In this document: in pieces, positions 1-11,600 of the stretch
How positions within the stretch are numbered: position 1 is the first letter of the stretch
How the letters are laid out: every line of letters begins with the position of its first letter
DNA from: Saccharina japonica
Taxonomy: Eukaryota; Sar; Phaeophyceae; Laminariales; Laminariaceae
DNA length: 64,000 nucleotides
Direction: 5' to 3'
Assembly: GCA_008828725.1 (NCBI GenBank)
Contig: MEHQ01000427.1
Span: 131,369-195,368 of the forward strand
The notes under the pieces: model-generated
Databases searched by the model: none
The model's input: the letters and a program-made list of their open reading frames with translations, nothing else
What the model was told of the DNA's origin: nothing
Position numbers and translations under genes: made by a program

Positions 1-1282
1 CGTTTGACCGGGACGACGCAAGCTTCCCCAAGGATTGTAATGGTCGTCTGTGTTTTTTTGTCGGTGCCGGGTGCCTTCTCGGTGCTGTTGGACTGCGACA
101 TGAGCAGCGCCTCTTGCTCCTTCAGGGTTGTTGCTGGGTGCGTGTCAGAGGCGTAACTCTTTTTCTGTTTTTTATTTTGTATCGCCCCGGGGGGCCAAAA
201 GGCCCTAGGTCGTTTGCCAGAAGACGCTCCCGCCACGTAGTAAACGCCCCGGTGTGTGCCTTTTTACGCGTGCAAAACCATAACGCGCCGGGGAGCGTTC
301 ACGAGCATTCATTCGGCACTTCCACCATATGCCCCCTATACGAATGCTGACGGACCGGGCGACCCTCCACAGCCCACACGACGCCACATGAGCAACAGGC
401 GTATCTGCCTGCACACTGCCGCCGTGATACACACATTCGACACAACCGCCGCACGAAGCTCCTGAGTAGTAGAATAGATCGAACCCACCGCGATTTCAAA
501 TGCAGCAAACCCAAGGCCGTCTGCTGTGGCCATAGTGCTGCTGCAGTAGTTCGTATCCGTGTGTCGTACGCATGGATCTCGACGGAGGTTTGCAGGCAGA
601 TGCATGTGTTGCTGTTCGTGTGACGTGGTGTGGGGCGTGGAAGGTGGGCGGCGGATGGGGTGTACCCACACTTCGGCAGTGTTTGTGTAGGGGGCATGGA
701 GTGGAACTATGTAGAGCCTCTCCGACTGACTAAAACACGATAAGAAACAGTTGAAAGACAAGCAAAGTAGACAGACTCGGGCGTACCTGGTCCCCCAAAT
801 GATTTATCTTTTGAGTTTTCTTCCTCCATGGAAGTTGGCATTGAAGTTTTGTTTACTTTCACGCAATTTTTGTTACTTCCGTACAACTTCAATGGAATTG
901 TTTTTACGTCCATGGAAGTACAACATGGAAGCGAGGGAAGCTTCTATGAATTCACCCCCAGGTCCCAGTTGATACGCCGTCCCACCCAAAGTGGGCCCAT
1001 CCCGATCACCAAAACGTCGACCAAATTACAAGTGGGATAATAAAAACCGTGCAGCGCGCAGCGCAGGACCACACTAGGCCTGTCTAGTGACCGTAAGCCA
1101 TCTCTAAACGGAATTTTGGTTTCATGGAAGTAAGTATTATTTCGATGGAAGCAAAAGAAAGCACAACTTCCATTTACTTCCATGGCAGTATTTTTTCACT
1201 TCAATGGAAGTGAGTACAAAAAAAGTGAAATAACGTGGTGGACTCGGCGTCTCTGGGTTTTATCTAAAAAAAACAGGTACAA
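1..1282. other. Intergenic left end, no gene recognised
   Basis: Several overlapping open frames of 60-141 codons lie in 200-760 on both strands, but they shadow one another, most lack a credible start and none shows a recognisable domain. The only organised structure is the ATGGAAGT repeat cluster, listed separately. A gene that begins outside the window could still have exons here; I cannot exclude it. Confidence 0.5.
820..1215. repeat. Cluster of ATGGAAGT / ACTTCCAT words in both orientations
   Basis: At least eight exact or one-mismatch copies of ATGGAAGT or its complement lie in two clusters, about 825-945 and 1120-1215, separated by about 180 bp of unrelated sequence. Examples are ccATGGAAGTtgg, gtccATGGAAGTac and tcATGGAAGTaag on the left and middle, and ACTTCCATTTACTTCCATGG and the palindromic CACTTCAATGGAAGTG on the right. 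Short words repeated in both orientations near the two ends of a 400-bp block resemble the subterminal repeats of hAT-like transposons, but I see no clear terminal inverted repeat. The element interpretation is inference. Confidence 0.5.
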
Positions 1283-1618
1283 TGCCCCGATGGTCTAGTG
1301 GTACCCTCGAACGCTTCTAAGAGCTTGTTTCTGGGGATCGAGTCTCACGTGGGTCGAACTTTTGAGTTTATTTGCAAAAATAAATAAAAAACAGAATCAA
1401 CTGCTGAGAGCGCCTAGTAGCGTGGGTAGGCACACCTCGATGCAAGACGACGTTGGAAGAAAGGGCTGAGGTCTTCTCGCGATACAAATGCTAGGGACGA
1501 ATCGTAGTGGGGGAGGAGGGAGAGGAGCCTACTTTGTGACCCCAGATCTGAGCTACGACTATTAATAGGAAGGAGAGACGAAAGAAGGGCGAAGGTAATA
1601 AAAGGGATGGAAAATAAA
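1283..1618 (+). mobile_element. tRNA-derived SINE, copy 1
   Basis: The 5' end is tRNA-like. It starts GCCCCGA, carries an A box (TGGTCTAGTGG) about 8 bp in and a B box (GGGATCGAGTCTC) about 45 bp later, which is the RNA polymerase III promoter layout of a tRNA. The body after the tRNA head (GAGAGCGCCTA, then a GGGGAGGA region, then GTGACCCC.GATCTGAG) matches the copy at 9524-9848 over its whole length, and both copies end in A-rich tails. A tRNA head, unrelated body and A-rich tail define a SINE. The A/B boxes and the second copy are visible; mobility by a partner LINE is family knowledge. Confidence 0.8.
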
Positions 1619-2565
1619 GAAGAAGAAACATGGTTTTTTACAAATGGAGGGGCTAGTAGAGGGATTTTTAAACTTGATTGTACAGCAGTAGTAGTAGAAT
1701 GTTACCTCTTTTTGGCCTTAATCGGAAAAGGTATACCTCTTTTTGGCATTAATCAGACAATATGTATATATCTTTTTGGCCGTTTCCCTTCTGATTTTAC
1801 TATGGCCCCCGCGTAATATCGGGGGCCCTCCGTATAGGAGAGAGCTGCGGCAACAACGGTGCTGTGGATGGAACACACGCCCTCTTCAAAATCTGAAGTC
1901 TAACTAGCTCGGCAAGTATCTCGTTGTTTGACTTTGACGGGAGGGCCGGTACACCGATCCACGATAGCAGCAGCAGCAGCAGCAGCGAGCAGCAGTGTGC
2001 CTGCATCCACGCACGGACTTCTCTCCGCGCGTACCAGCCCCGTCTGTTGGGACAAAGGAGAACCCAACTCCCAAACGGCACATACATGTATAGCGATGCT
2101 ATTAATATGGTACCCATCCCATGGGTATGGGTGAGTGCTTCCCCTCCCCGACTGGCGCAGGTACTGTGCACCCGGGGGACGGGCCCAGAGTTAAAGACCC
2201 CCCTGTTTAAGCGGCATTTATGTGGCCTTATCTCTACTCATAATTATCTTGCGAACACAGAGATAAAAACATTTTTGGCTAACTTAATTTTGAAATGGCG
2301 GGATTTCTTAACCTACAGTCGTCAGGAATGTCTTTCTGTTTTCGTTTTTGCGATATTGTACTACTTGCCTATACACTCTATACCTATACAGGCGAGGTGA
2401 GGTTTACATCGGCTTGCACTTTCATTTTTATAAGTAATATATAAGAATCAGCTTGTCATAGAGAGCTTTTACACTATTGTCAAGTCAGGAGGCTCAAGAC
2501 AGCATGTGGTTGCCCTCCCTCCTCTGCCGTAGCCTGCGTCGCATGATCTTGTTTTCTCTTTTACT

Positions 2566-2696
2566 ACTACGGGGTACTATTGTAGTAAATAGGACCAAAC
2601 ATGGTTACTCTATTAATAGTAAAAATATATTATATGTAGGTATATATATATAGTATTTTGTATGTACTGTAGGTCCTGTTTACTATGCCCCCCCGC
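2566..2696. mobile_element. GGACCA-type palindromic MITE, copy 1
   Basis: The left arm contains GTAGTAAATAGGACCA and the right arm TAGGTCCTGTTTACTATG, an inverted pair around an AT-rich centre with AGTAAAAATA. The same arms and centre recur at 56992-57195 and 58596-58731. Short length, long inverted arms, no coding capacity and several copies fit a non-autonomous DNA element (MITE). No target-site duplication was confirmed. Confidence 0.65.
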
Positions 2697-4970
2697 AATG
2701 CTTTTGCACACACACACTATTCAATTTTAGGGATCTCACGTGGACTATGTTTGGTCACAGCAGAGTGCGCTATTATTTACCTGGTAGTATCTCCCGAAAG
2801 GTCTAAACTCGGATGCTCTTAAAATGGATACGTACGACGTATGTATGTATTTATATGTGTTCATATATACTTCGAAGTACCTGCTATATTTTATGCACCA
2901 TAGCGCGTATTTTTATTATTCCCTTTGCCATCTGACAATTCATTGGAGCTCTTTTTATCATCTCAATCATACCCTCCACACGCACACCTCTCAGTCAGAT
3001 ACCAATCTATATACCACTTACTCTCGTATAGACCAATAATGCAGTCCCCCTTGTGAAATGCCTTTCTTTACCGTCCGAGTAGTGTGGGAGTACTTGCGTA
3101 GTACTACCAAACAAAAGTATAATGTGACATACACATCATACCTCTCGCTGAACCATAGTATCGCATAACAAAAAAAGTAATTTCACGGCGTTGGCTGCTC
3201 TGTGATGTGTGTGATACGTAGCGGTTGTGTGCATACTACCGCATATATTATTAATAGTAATACGTACATTTCAAAATGGACAAACACATGAAACGCGACA
3301 TCACACCGTGATGTCAAACTAATCAACCCATCGATTATTTCTTGAGCCCACATCCGTTTGTATTTTACCCACCACCCCCACGTTCTTGGGGGGGAAATAT
3401 ACTTGGAATTAGTGTGGGTTAACTCCAAAATTCCCGGAAGTTTGTTGTTTTGTTGTTTTTGTTTTTCCCGATTACGCGCTGTAATAGCGAGCTTCGAAAC
3501 ATCATACTAATGTACCAGGAATACGCTTTTTACCAAGCACCTCACTCAGCGTAGTGCTATTCTACGAGGCTATTAATAGTTGCGTTTTCGTTGCTGAACC
3601 CAAACACAATATATGAAATACAAGACAACAAGGTCAACTACTCGTACGAGTAGTATACCTGGTATATGATTATCCGTACCTGCTCTAAATAAAACAGAAA
3701 TACCAAGGAAACCTGCCTGCAGTATGTATTATTATACGTATCATACGTAGTAGTAGTATGACATATATATTATATCGGAGCACCACAGCATTATTAATCG
3801 CCGATGATACACGGACGAACCGACGCCGCTTCGAAAGCTCAGCTGAACCTGTCTTTCGTGGGGGGTGCGTTGTGCGTCGTCGGTAGATTCTCACGGAGCG
3901 AGTGGACGCGTGCTCAGTCTCCGTACCCGTGTGCGTGTTGTATAGTGGTGTGTGTGCGAGAGAGCCGCAAAGAAGGCAAAGTCCTTCACGTCTCACGGTA
4001 TACGAACCGGCACATACGCCTTGAAATATTCTTATTATTACGATCATGTTTTCTTTTCTTTTTTTTATTACTGTTTAATATTTTGAAGACTTTTCGCCTC
4101 TACATAGCGTACAGCTGCCTGTTCATTCATTTGACGATCGGCATTTAACCCATTAATAAACGTAATGCTGTGTAAAAACGTCGCAGATATTTATTGGCTC
4201 GTCCCAAGACCTTTGCTATTGGGTTACCCCAGGAAGGACTTTTTGTTTTCGGATTTTGTTTCCGCTGTCGGCAACATTCTCCGCATTTTATCTCAGGTAT
4301 CCCACACCCCATGGGTACATTCTGCAGCGATTCCGCTGCGGTGGCGCGGTGGGCCGTACAGACCACATCCTTGGAATCTGCAGGACGTGATTCGGGAGCA
4401 GTCTCCCCACACGCTCCCTTCCCACCCTGCCTTAGTCACACCACCACCACCACCACCAACACCACCACAGGAAAAAAGCATCAGTTTGCAGCTATCTCAC
4501 CTTCGCCAGGTGGTTTTATCTACTACATCGTTTCTCACGCCGCGGGCCGCAAAGGTGTGTTAATTTCTACTACTACAGCAGTAGTAGTAGTAATCACCGT
4601 TCGTCGTGCTGGCTTGTTACTTGATACGCACTTATTTGATAGTACCTGGTGGTAGGGCTCTACTGTTGTTGTAGTACTGTAGTGCTCCAGCACGCATCCA
4701 CATCACCGTCTATCTCCTGCCGTCCTGGTTCAGAGCGACACAGACAGGCCCTAGCGCGTAGCGTGGTAATTACCTTGTCTGGTATTAGGGGGGTCCTGTC
4801 TCGCGTTGGCAATGTGTTCGTGTTCGAATGCCATGGTCCCGTGATGGGCCTTGCAAGCGGCTGGAGCTTGAGGGGCCACCGCATCGACTGGGCGCTTCTT
4901 GTTGTGGCGGTTTGGTCAACGCTGCCAATAACATAGGCGCCGGCGTGTTAGGATAACTACGTAGAGAATA

Positions 4971-5031
4971 GTAGTAGTAGTAGCAGTAGTAGTAGTAGTA
5001 GCAGTAGTAGTAGTAGTAGTAGTAGTAGTAG
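4971..5031. repeat. TAG/GTA triplet microsatellite
   Basis: About 20 units of GTA, interrupted by two GCA variants. It creates a spurious poly-tyrosine frame on the minus strand. Similar TAC/GTA tracts recur at about 4565, 61700 and the right end of the window. Confidence 0.9.
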
Positions 5032-5141
5032 GTGCTGGCGGCGTCTGCATGCAGTGGTTGAGGTACCCAGCAGAACATCTACGGCAACATCTCCCTGGTA
5101 TATATATATATTCTGCGTTTTCCGAAATTCATTTATTACAG

Positions 5142-5185
5142 CCCGTCTCCAACCCGTCTCCAACCCGTCTCCAACCCGTCTCCAT
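5142..5185. repeat. 11-bp tandem repeat (CCCGTCTCCAA), four units
   Basis: Four consecutive near-perfect units of CCCGTCTCCAA, the last diverging into CATCCC. It lies about 470 bp upstream of the NOX-A start codon, so it could sit in the promoter or 5' leader. Any regulatory role is speculation. Confidence 0.85.
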
Positions 5186-5269
5186 CCCAACCGGTCCCCA
5201 ACCCTATAGTCGTTTTTTTTATGTTATGTCTGATGTGGTGATGCCGTTTGAATTATCCGCGCTCGAGTG

Positions 5270-5503
5270 ATGGATGTGTCCCCAATTATTCATTGTGCAA
5301 ATATTGTGAAACCAACGCTGAGGACCCTCCGCGTCAAACGGACAGCCAGTCGCTTACACACAGCAGGCACGGCTGCAGTCGCGCTAGCCTACAAGCTAGG
5401 GCCCGGCCGATCTCTTGTTATCACCGTCTTGCATTTACTGACCGACACACACACGTTTAGGGAGTACGCTTATAATGTTTTTTCTGGTTTCGCTAACTCC
5501 TAG
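5270..5503 (+). CDS. Unrecognised 78-codon ORF just upstream of NOX-A
   Basis: An ATG-started frame lies 150 bp before the NOX-A coding start. It is GC-richer than its surroundings, basic in its first half and moderately hydrophobic in its second (around ALAYKLGPG and LVITVLHLL). It has no recognised domain. It could be an upstream ORF in the NOX-A leader, a small protein or chance. The frame ends in TAG at 5504-5506 with no obvious splice donor. Confidence 0.15.
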   Translation: MDVSPIIHCANIVKPTLRTLRVKRTASRLHTAGTAAVALAYKLGPGRSLVITVLHLLTDTHTFREYAYNVFSGFANS

Positions 5504-5652
5504 GGGCCCTCGTTATGCCACGTTCACATCCAAACACTCACGGTACTTCCTCCCTCGCATTCTTCCTTGTTAATAACAATGATGTGTTCCCCCCCCCCTC
5601 CGCAGGTTCGGCGTTTTAGTGTATTGTAATACCGGCTCCGTTGCCTACTACG

Positions 5653-8600
5653 ATGCCGACGTTTGCCGACACGAAGAATGCTGACGGCAATCGCTCAGCA
5701 AGAAGCGCGGCGATAGGCCCGGCCACGGTGCAAGGCTTTAGCAAGGACCTGGAGGGCCAGGGCGCCCTTGCTAGAAGCGGACGTGGTGTCGTTGCAGGTA
5801 CCACCATCATGGATGCGCAGACAGACACCGACGACCTTGACGCGGACCTGGGGCCGGACGACGTCGAGGCGCACATGTCGGTGTTTACATTCCTTAAAAT
5901 CGTGAGTCCGTGCGCAGATAGATACATGCCTTGTATGTATTGCCCATGTACCCGGGTATACCTTGTTGCGAAGGTCGGCCCTGATGACGGATTGGTCAGA
6001 TAGGAGCCCAGCCAAGTCGCATGCATGCTATATATATATCCAACCACACGCCGTACAGACAATTTTTTTCTATATGGTATCCCTATAGTATATGTTTATT
6101 TTGAACCTAGTTTTTACATGCAACAATAAACAGGTGGGTTGTTCGTGGGGTATACTTAATTATTTTAGCGAAAGTGGGAAAACAATATCTCAAGGTAGGT
6201 GTGGTGTGCAGGATGTTTTGTTTTTTAGGCTTCTCAATCTATACTAATAATGAGTAAAACAACGATATCGAACGAAACTAAAAGTGCTATATACCCGATG
6301 TACAATCTCATGGTCTATAAAACAGATACGACATGAATAATGTTCCAATAAAATGATGAGATTGCGCCTATTGTGGGTCAAGGAGCTTTGTCATCCAGAA
6401 ACATTTTTTTTTTCAGTTAAAAAGTGCTAACTCTATCGTAGCACAAGTCCCAAAATGGTGGGCCGTTTTCTGATCTGACGAGAGGATGGTCTACTTACGT
6501 TGTACTATCATGTACTATTGTGTTTATAGTGTCCAGTAGTAAGAATGTTGTCCCCTTTCTTTCCCCTCGGACAATGCGCAGCGCTAAGGAGGCGTATTCC
6601 AATCATAACATCCACGCACATACCTGGTATACTGTGTATATGCATGCATAAAAGGGAAACTACAACCCAAAATACATAATTCAACACAATAACTACTGCA
6701 ATAATAATAGTAGTTACTGCATTATGTATAGTGATTATTAATATTAATAGTGGCTTCGGTTAAGTTTGATGTGCTTCAATTAATACCGTAGTTCCAGACA
6801 TAAAATATGTCATACACATCTCCGAGGCCCGCGATCATTTTTATTACAGCATCATCTGTCTCCGCCTACGTACGAGGCGCACGGTATACCATGATACCAG
6901 GCATGCATGCATGCATTAAGCGACCCCTTCGGTCGAAACAAATATAAACCTGTTCAGAAAACGTTTATTTCGTCTTTCGTACAGCAGCAGTACTTTTTTC
7001 TGGTACAATAGCATCATACATATATATTCCTGAATTCCACAGCCTCAGATTGTGTCCCCCTCATACGGGATGAACATCCTACACGAGGACATATAAAATC
7101 CGTAAGTACGCGCGATCGAAGTATTACATTCAGCTAGCAAATATGAGCTTTGACGAAATCCTCGAGCTCTCAGCTGTTTTTTTTTTTTTAATTTTTGTAA
7201 TATATATCTTTATTATTTACCGAACACAGCATAGCTCCAGTTCTAATAACAATAATGCTCAGACCTCTCCCGACCAACGTATAGCTTGTTTATTCGTTAT
7301 GGTCTCTATTAATAGGAGGTGTTGGGGCCCTTGGATCTGCAAGGGAGGGCAAGCATTGCTGTGTTGGCATCACGAATAGAAAGTGCTCAGCAGCAAGAAG
7401 AGTTTTGATGGTTTGGAGCTCCGGTTTGATACCCACACTCTGCTGTGGCCGCGTATGACCACACCCTACAGACGGTCTGACGAGAGGCCCCGATAGCTTC
7501 GTCTACTTGGTCTCGGCGTCCTCGTCGGAATGCTGATGAAAACAGTTTCAGTAGCCGGAGAAACTGCCATTTTTCAAGTTCGTATTTGGGTACCAGATGT
7601 ACGGGGAGCCGTGTTTGAGTAAGAGGCCCTCTTCGTGATGAACAAGGCGTCGGATCGATGCTGCTCCTGAGCCACACACACATGTCGCCCATGCCCTAAG
7701 CTCTCCTGAACCTCTCAGAGGGAGTGGGTCTGAGCATTACGCTAGAACTACAGAGAAATGTCGTTTTCGGTATAGGGAGAATCCTAAAAAATCGAAATTA
7801 TACTAGAAATAGTATTGCGACTGAAAAATAAAAAGCTGTGTTTTTTTTTTCAAAGACCACTGCATGTAAGTGCTCCCATTTTTCGCTCGAACAGGGCTTG
7901 AGCTACTACTACTACTACTACTTCTGTTAATAATATAAAATAGCTGTACGTAGTGTGAGTTATTAAAAACATATCTCAGGAGAGGATACAGAGAATAGTG
8001 CACAGCAGCAGTATGACGCATTTTCCGGTATGTGTTGCGCAGTAGACAATTTCCACTGGCGGTGGTGGTGGCGTGTGCTTTTTGGAAGTGCGCATATGGA
8101 CGAGCGACAAAAAAGCTCATACACAAAGTAAATATATATGGCAGTGCACGTTGGAAACCCTGCACCACTTTCACTACTCTTCTTGTAGTATGATGTATCA
8201 TGATGTCGGAGGGTCGCCTATCACGTTATTCGAGAAAATGGTTGCCACAGTCTTCGCACAAAAACGAAAATCATAATGTAACTTTTCATTAACGCTAACC
8301 GTTACCCCCTAAGCCAATCAGAACTACAGGTACCGGTAGTAATCATCCATTGATTGGGTACGTATCGTAATTCCATTCGTCTCATACCAATATGTCCCAT
8401 AATATAGATAAGTTTTTGAAGACTAAAATTCAGTCAAAACGTATATTTTATTTAGAGACATAGTGTTACACAGCAGTGTGTCTCAACGATAGCATCGAAG
8501 ATCGAAGGACTGGTGAGCTCTTCTTCTGGAAGTTGCTCCTGCTGCTGTACCTTATCGTCGTACTTGGAAGACCCTTGCTTCGTTCGTGATATATACGTAC

Positions 8601-11600
8601 ATGTGTCACGCCGTTTTCGCATAATGAATTATTGCTGCAGATAGTATACCAGGTACATATATACTACAGCAGTGATATGGTGTAATTGATACATTTAAAA
8701 TTTATATTTTTGATGTACTCGTACGAGTATGAAGAATCAGCACGATGTGGGTGTGCTGAATGTCGATGGGTACACAGAAACAACGAACGGTTTGATGTGT
8801 GCGTGAAGAAAACATAGGGGTCAAAATCTTTACTGCTGTAATCAACGACTTGGGTTTCGTACGACGTAGTCATCTCCTAAACACATTGCATTAACTCGAG
8901 GCACTAACTAACTAATTTTATCCACCCATACCCTCTCTTCTTACTCTCGCTATATACACAAATAAAATGTTAAAACTTATTTTTATAACTGCTGTGTTGA
9001 CGTACCATATGCCTGGTATATGGTTCATCCCTGGCACAACAAATGTGGTGGGTACTCATACACCGAGTTAACAACGACCCGTGACAAAGCCGGAACAGGC
9101 GCTCCTACCCCATTTATTGCTGAACCATGTACCCCGCTTTATTTTCACGTACAATATTAGCAGTATATCCCCAAACTTGTGAGGGTAGTTCTAAACTACT
9201 CTTGAGACTTTCCATTTGTATTGCGAAATACTAAGAAGGTTTTAGCGTTGTAGGCGGTATTTGCCTATTTTACCGCTTTTACTAACTGCCGGGTGTTCTT
9301 ATCTCGGGGCGCTCGGGTCTCGGGGTACCCGCCAATCATAATTGCAATGCTTTTCCCTGTGTTGAATTTCCTGGATATTTTCGTCTCCTAACAGCGAACC
9401 ATAAATAAATGAGCTATTCGTGGCATGAACATGGGATTGTTCATTGAGGTGCCCATTTTCTGTGTCTCGTTGTCAATTTGTGGCGAGTGCTATAGTACAA
9501 AAGGGGTGTGTACCGTATGCATCGCCCCGGTGGTCTGGCAGGTATCCACGAAGCCAGATGCTTTCGAGGTTAAGGGTTCGAGTCTCGGTATGAACTTTTT
9601 TTTTCTCAAATAAATGTCACCAAAACTGTCGAGAGCGCCTATTATACGTAGCTTGGGTCGGCACAATTCGACGAGAGTCGACGAGGGAAGAAAACACTGA
9701 CACATTCCCGAGATAAACATGCAAGGCACGTACCGTAGTGGGGAGGAAGGAGAAGAGCGCCCACTTAGTGACCCCGGATCTGAGTTACGATGAAAGAGGG
9801 AGAGAGAACAGAAGGACGAAGACAATACATGGAATGATAAAAAAAAACATGAACTAAAACCAACAATAGTGCATATATATATAATGTGCCTCGGAGGTGT
9901 AATGTCATCAATGTCGTGACTTACAAGGGATTCATAAATCTGACACTACGTATGGATACAGTAGTAACTCAAGACCTTAGCTACTTTATTTTACCCATCA
10001 ATACCCAATTTATGCTTATCGTCTAGTAATTACAACAACACTACGAGTACGACTACACAACTAACTCAAGTCATTAACTGACTAATTCCCCCAGCCATAC
10101 CCTCGTGCATACATACTGTAGAGTCTAAATACGCTACACCAGGTATGGTATTAGGAACCAGTATATTTTCGGAAACTGTGGGTGTTGATACTCTCTACCT
10201 GGTACAGTACTATGCCCGCACACTCGTTCCCGTACTACCGTAGAGGACACCTACGTAATAAGAAACAGGAAAACTGGCCCAGGCTGGGTTTGTTATTTGA
10301 GAGAGGGTGCTTTCTACACTTATTCCAAGATAACCACTGTCGACTTTCTGATTTCCCTCTAAATACCAGCCTGGCTTTCTTATTAGGTGTCCTGTACTGT
10401 ATAGCGGGAGGGTGCACGAGCGGACTGAAGCATATTCCGCGCATACACGGAAACAAATGTGTATAGGCACTGAATTCGGCTCTCTAGCCCTCGAACCTTG
10501 ACCCCCACTGCAATAACGCCCACCCCCAACTAAATCTATCGCAGGTGACTTTCTGTTCCGCGCTGTACATGTCGACGAACCCGTGGTTCTTGTTCTACGA
10601 CCCCGACGAACAAGAGATCTGCCCAACCACGTGAGTCTCACGCAACGAACGGCTCTATTACCACCGTGCAAAGGGGGCAAACACTTTTAAACGCACTATC
10701 TGTGATGCGTGCTACGATAGAGATATTGCCCTTTTTAGGTGAAATTATTTCTGAAATGATCTATTAAAGGCTCCTTAACCCCAAATCGTCGGACTTTGAT
10801 CATTTTACTGTCATTATTGTCATTATTGTCATTATTGTCATTATTGTCATTATTGTCATTATTGTCATTATTGTCATTATTGTCATTATTGTCATTATTT
10901 TGTTGTAATATGATTTCCTTGTTTGCTTCGGCCCTATGGGATTTTCAATCGGATACGTAGCGCTTTTAGTTTCCTCCCTCAATGCCCTTAATGCCCTTAA
11001 TGATCACTTTGAGGGTGAGGTGCAGAGCTCTTCAAGTGACCACCCTTCGAAGGCAAAAACATGGTGCACCTCTATCGTAGCATGCGTCCTGTAAGCTGTA
11101 TAGTCTAGATCGCCGAACCCGGCAACGGCGGTGTACGTCACAGCCCAAACCATGGCACTGACATGGCAGGCATAGGAGAGGATTTGAACTACAGTAAGGT
11201 GCGGGCTTTTCACCAGGATTATTAGCTGAATGAAGCACGTTGGACGATCGTAGTGTGCTCAGGTGTCTTGGAAATAATATTATCAGAGGGGGTAAACGCA
11301 CATATTTTCCCTCTCTATGTGTGGCGCGAAATCACACGCACGCCTACGTAGTAGGTCACAAACAGACCAGCAGGTGCCGTCGCAACTACTTATCACGTCT
11401 CCGCCCGATCGTTGCTGCACCAGGGTCCTTTGCGCAACAACCTTCGTGGAAATGGGCCTCCTGACGGGGTCACGCATATCTGCGGGAGTGCTGTTCGCGA
11501 GCCTTACGATCGCCATCTTCTCCAAGTGCTACGCCACGCGAGCGTTCCTGCACAACTCCTGGCTAGGCGCCGTGCTCGACTTTGAGCCAACTCACGATAT

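Larger units (their letters stand above)
1619..5652. other. Intergenic region upstream of NOX-A
   Basis: No gene is recognised. The segment holds a short AGC repeat near 1966-1990, a GGACCA palindromic element at 2566-2696, a T-rich stretch near 2830-3000, a run of CAC triplets near 4438-4470, a palindromic TAC/GTA tract near 4565-4595, a longer TAG microsatellite at 4971-5031 and an 11-bp tandem repeat at 5142-5185. Open frames at 1924-2400, 3804-4148 and 4165-4655 reach 114-158 codons, but they have low-complexity content or no ATG and resemble nothing I know. The promoter and 5' leader of NOX-A should lie in the last kilobase; no core promoter element stands out. Confidence 0.5.
5902..10544 (+). 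other. NOX-A intron 1 (4.6 kb), repeat-bearing
   Basis: The donor is GTGAGT after a phase-0 ATC codon and the acceptor is CGCAG. The matching intron of NOX-B is only 491 bp, so this one has expanded about ninefold or the other has shrunk. It contains SINE copy 2 (9524-9848), a TIR-MITE remnant near 6187-6445, AT-rich stretches and short palindromes. A minus-strand frame at 7387-7692 is listed separately. No other gene is recognised inside it. Confidence 0.8.

Noticed and set aside
1283-1360. tRNA gene
   Set aside because: The A and B boxes are good, but the arms do not pair into a cloverleaf by eye and the same head with its 3' body recurs at 9524, so it is a SINE head. The same applies to 9524-9600.
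1924-2400. 158-codon + strand ORF
   Set aside because: It begins at a TTG, includes a serine run from an AGC microsatellite and has no recognisable domain.
4165-4655. Overlapping 132- and 153-codon ORFs with Pro or Thr runs
   Set aside because: The runs are readings of one CAC microsatellite, the 153-codon frame starts at TTG and neither has a domain.
4785-5190. Minus-strand frames with poly-Tyr or poly-Leu
   Set aside because: They are translations of the GTA/TAG microsatellite.
10800-10982. Minus-strand frame with Thr-Ile-Met repeats
   Set aside because: It is a translation of the TCATTATTG satellite.
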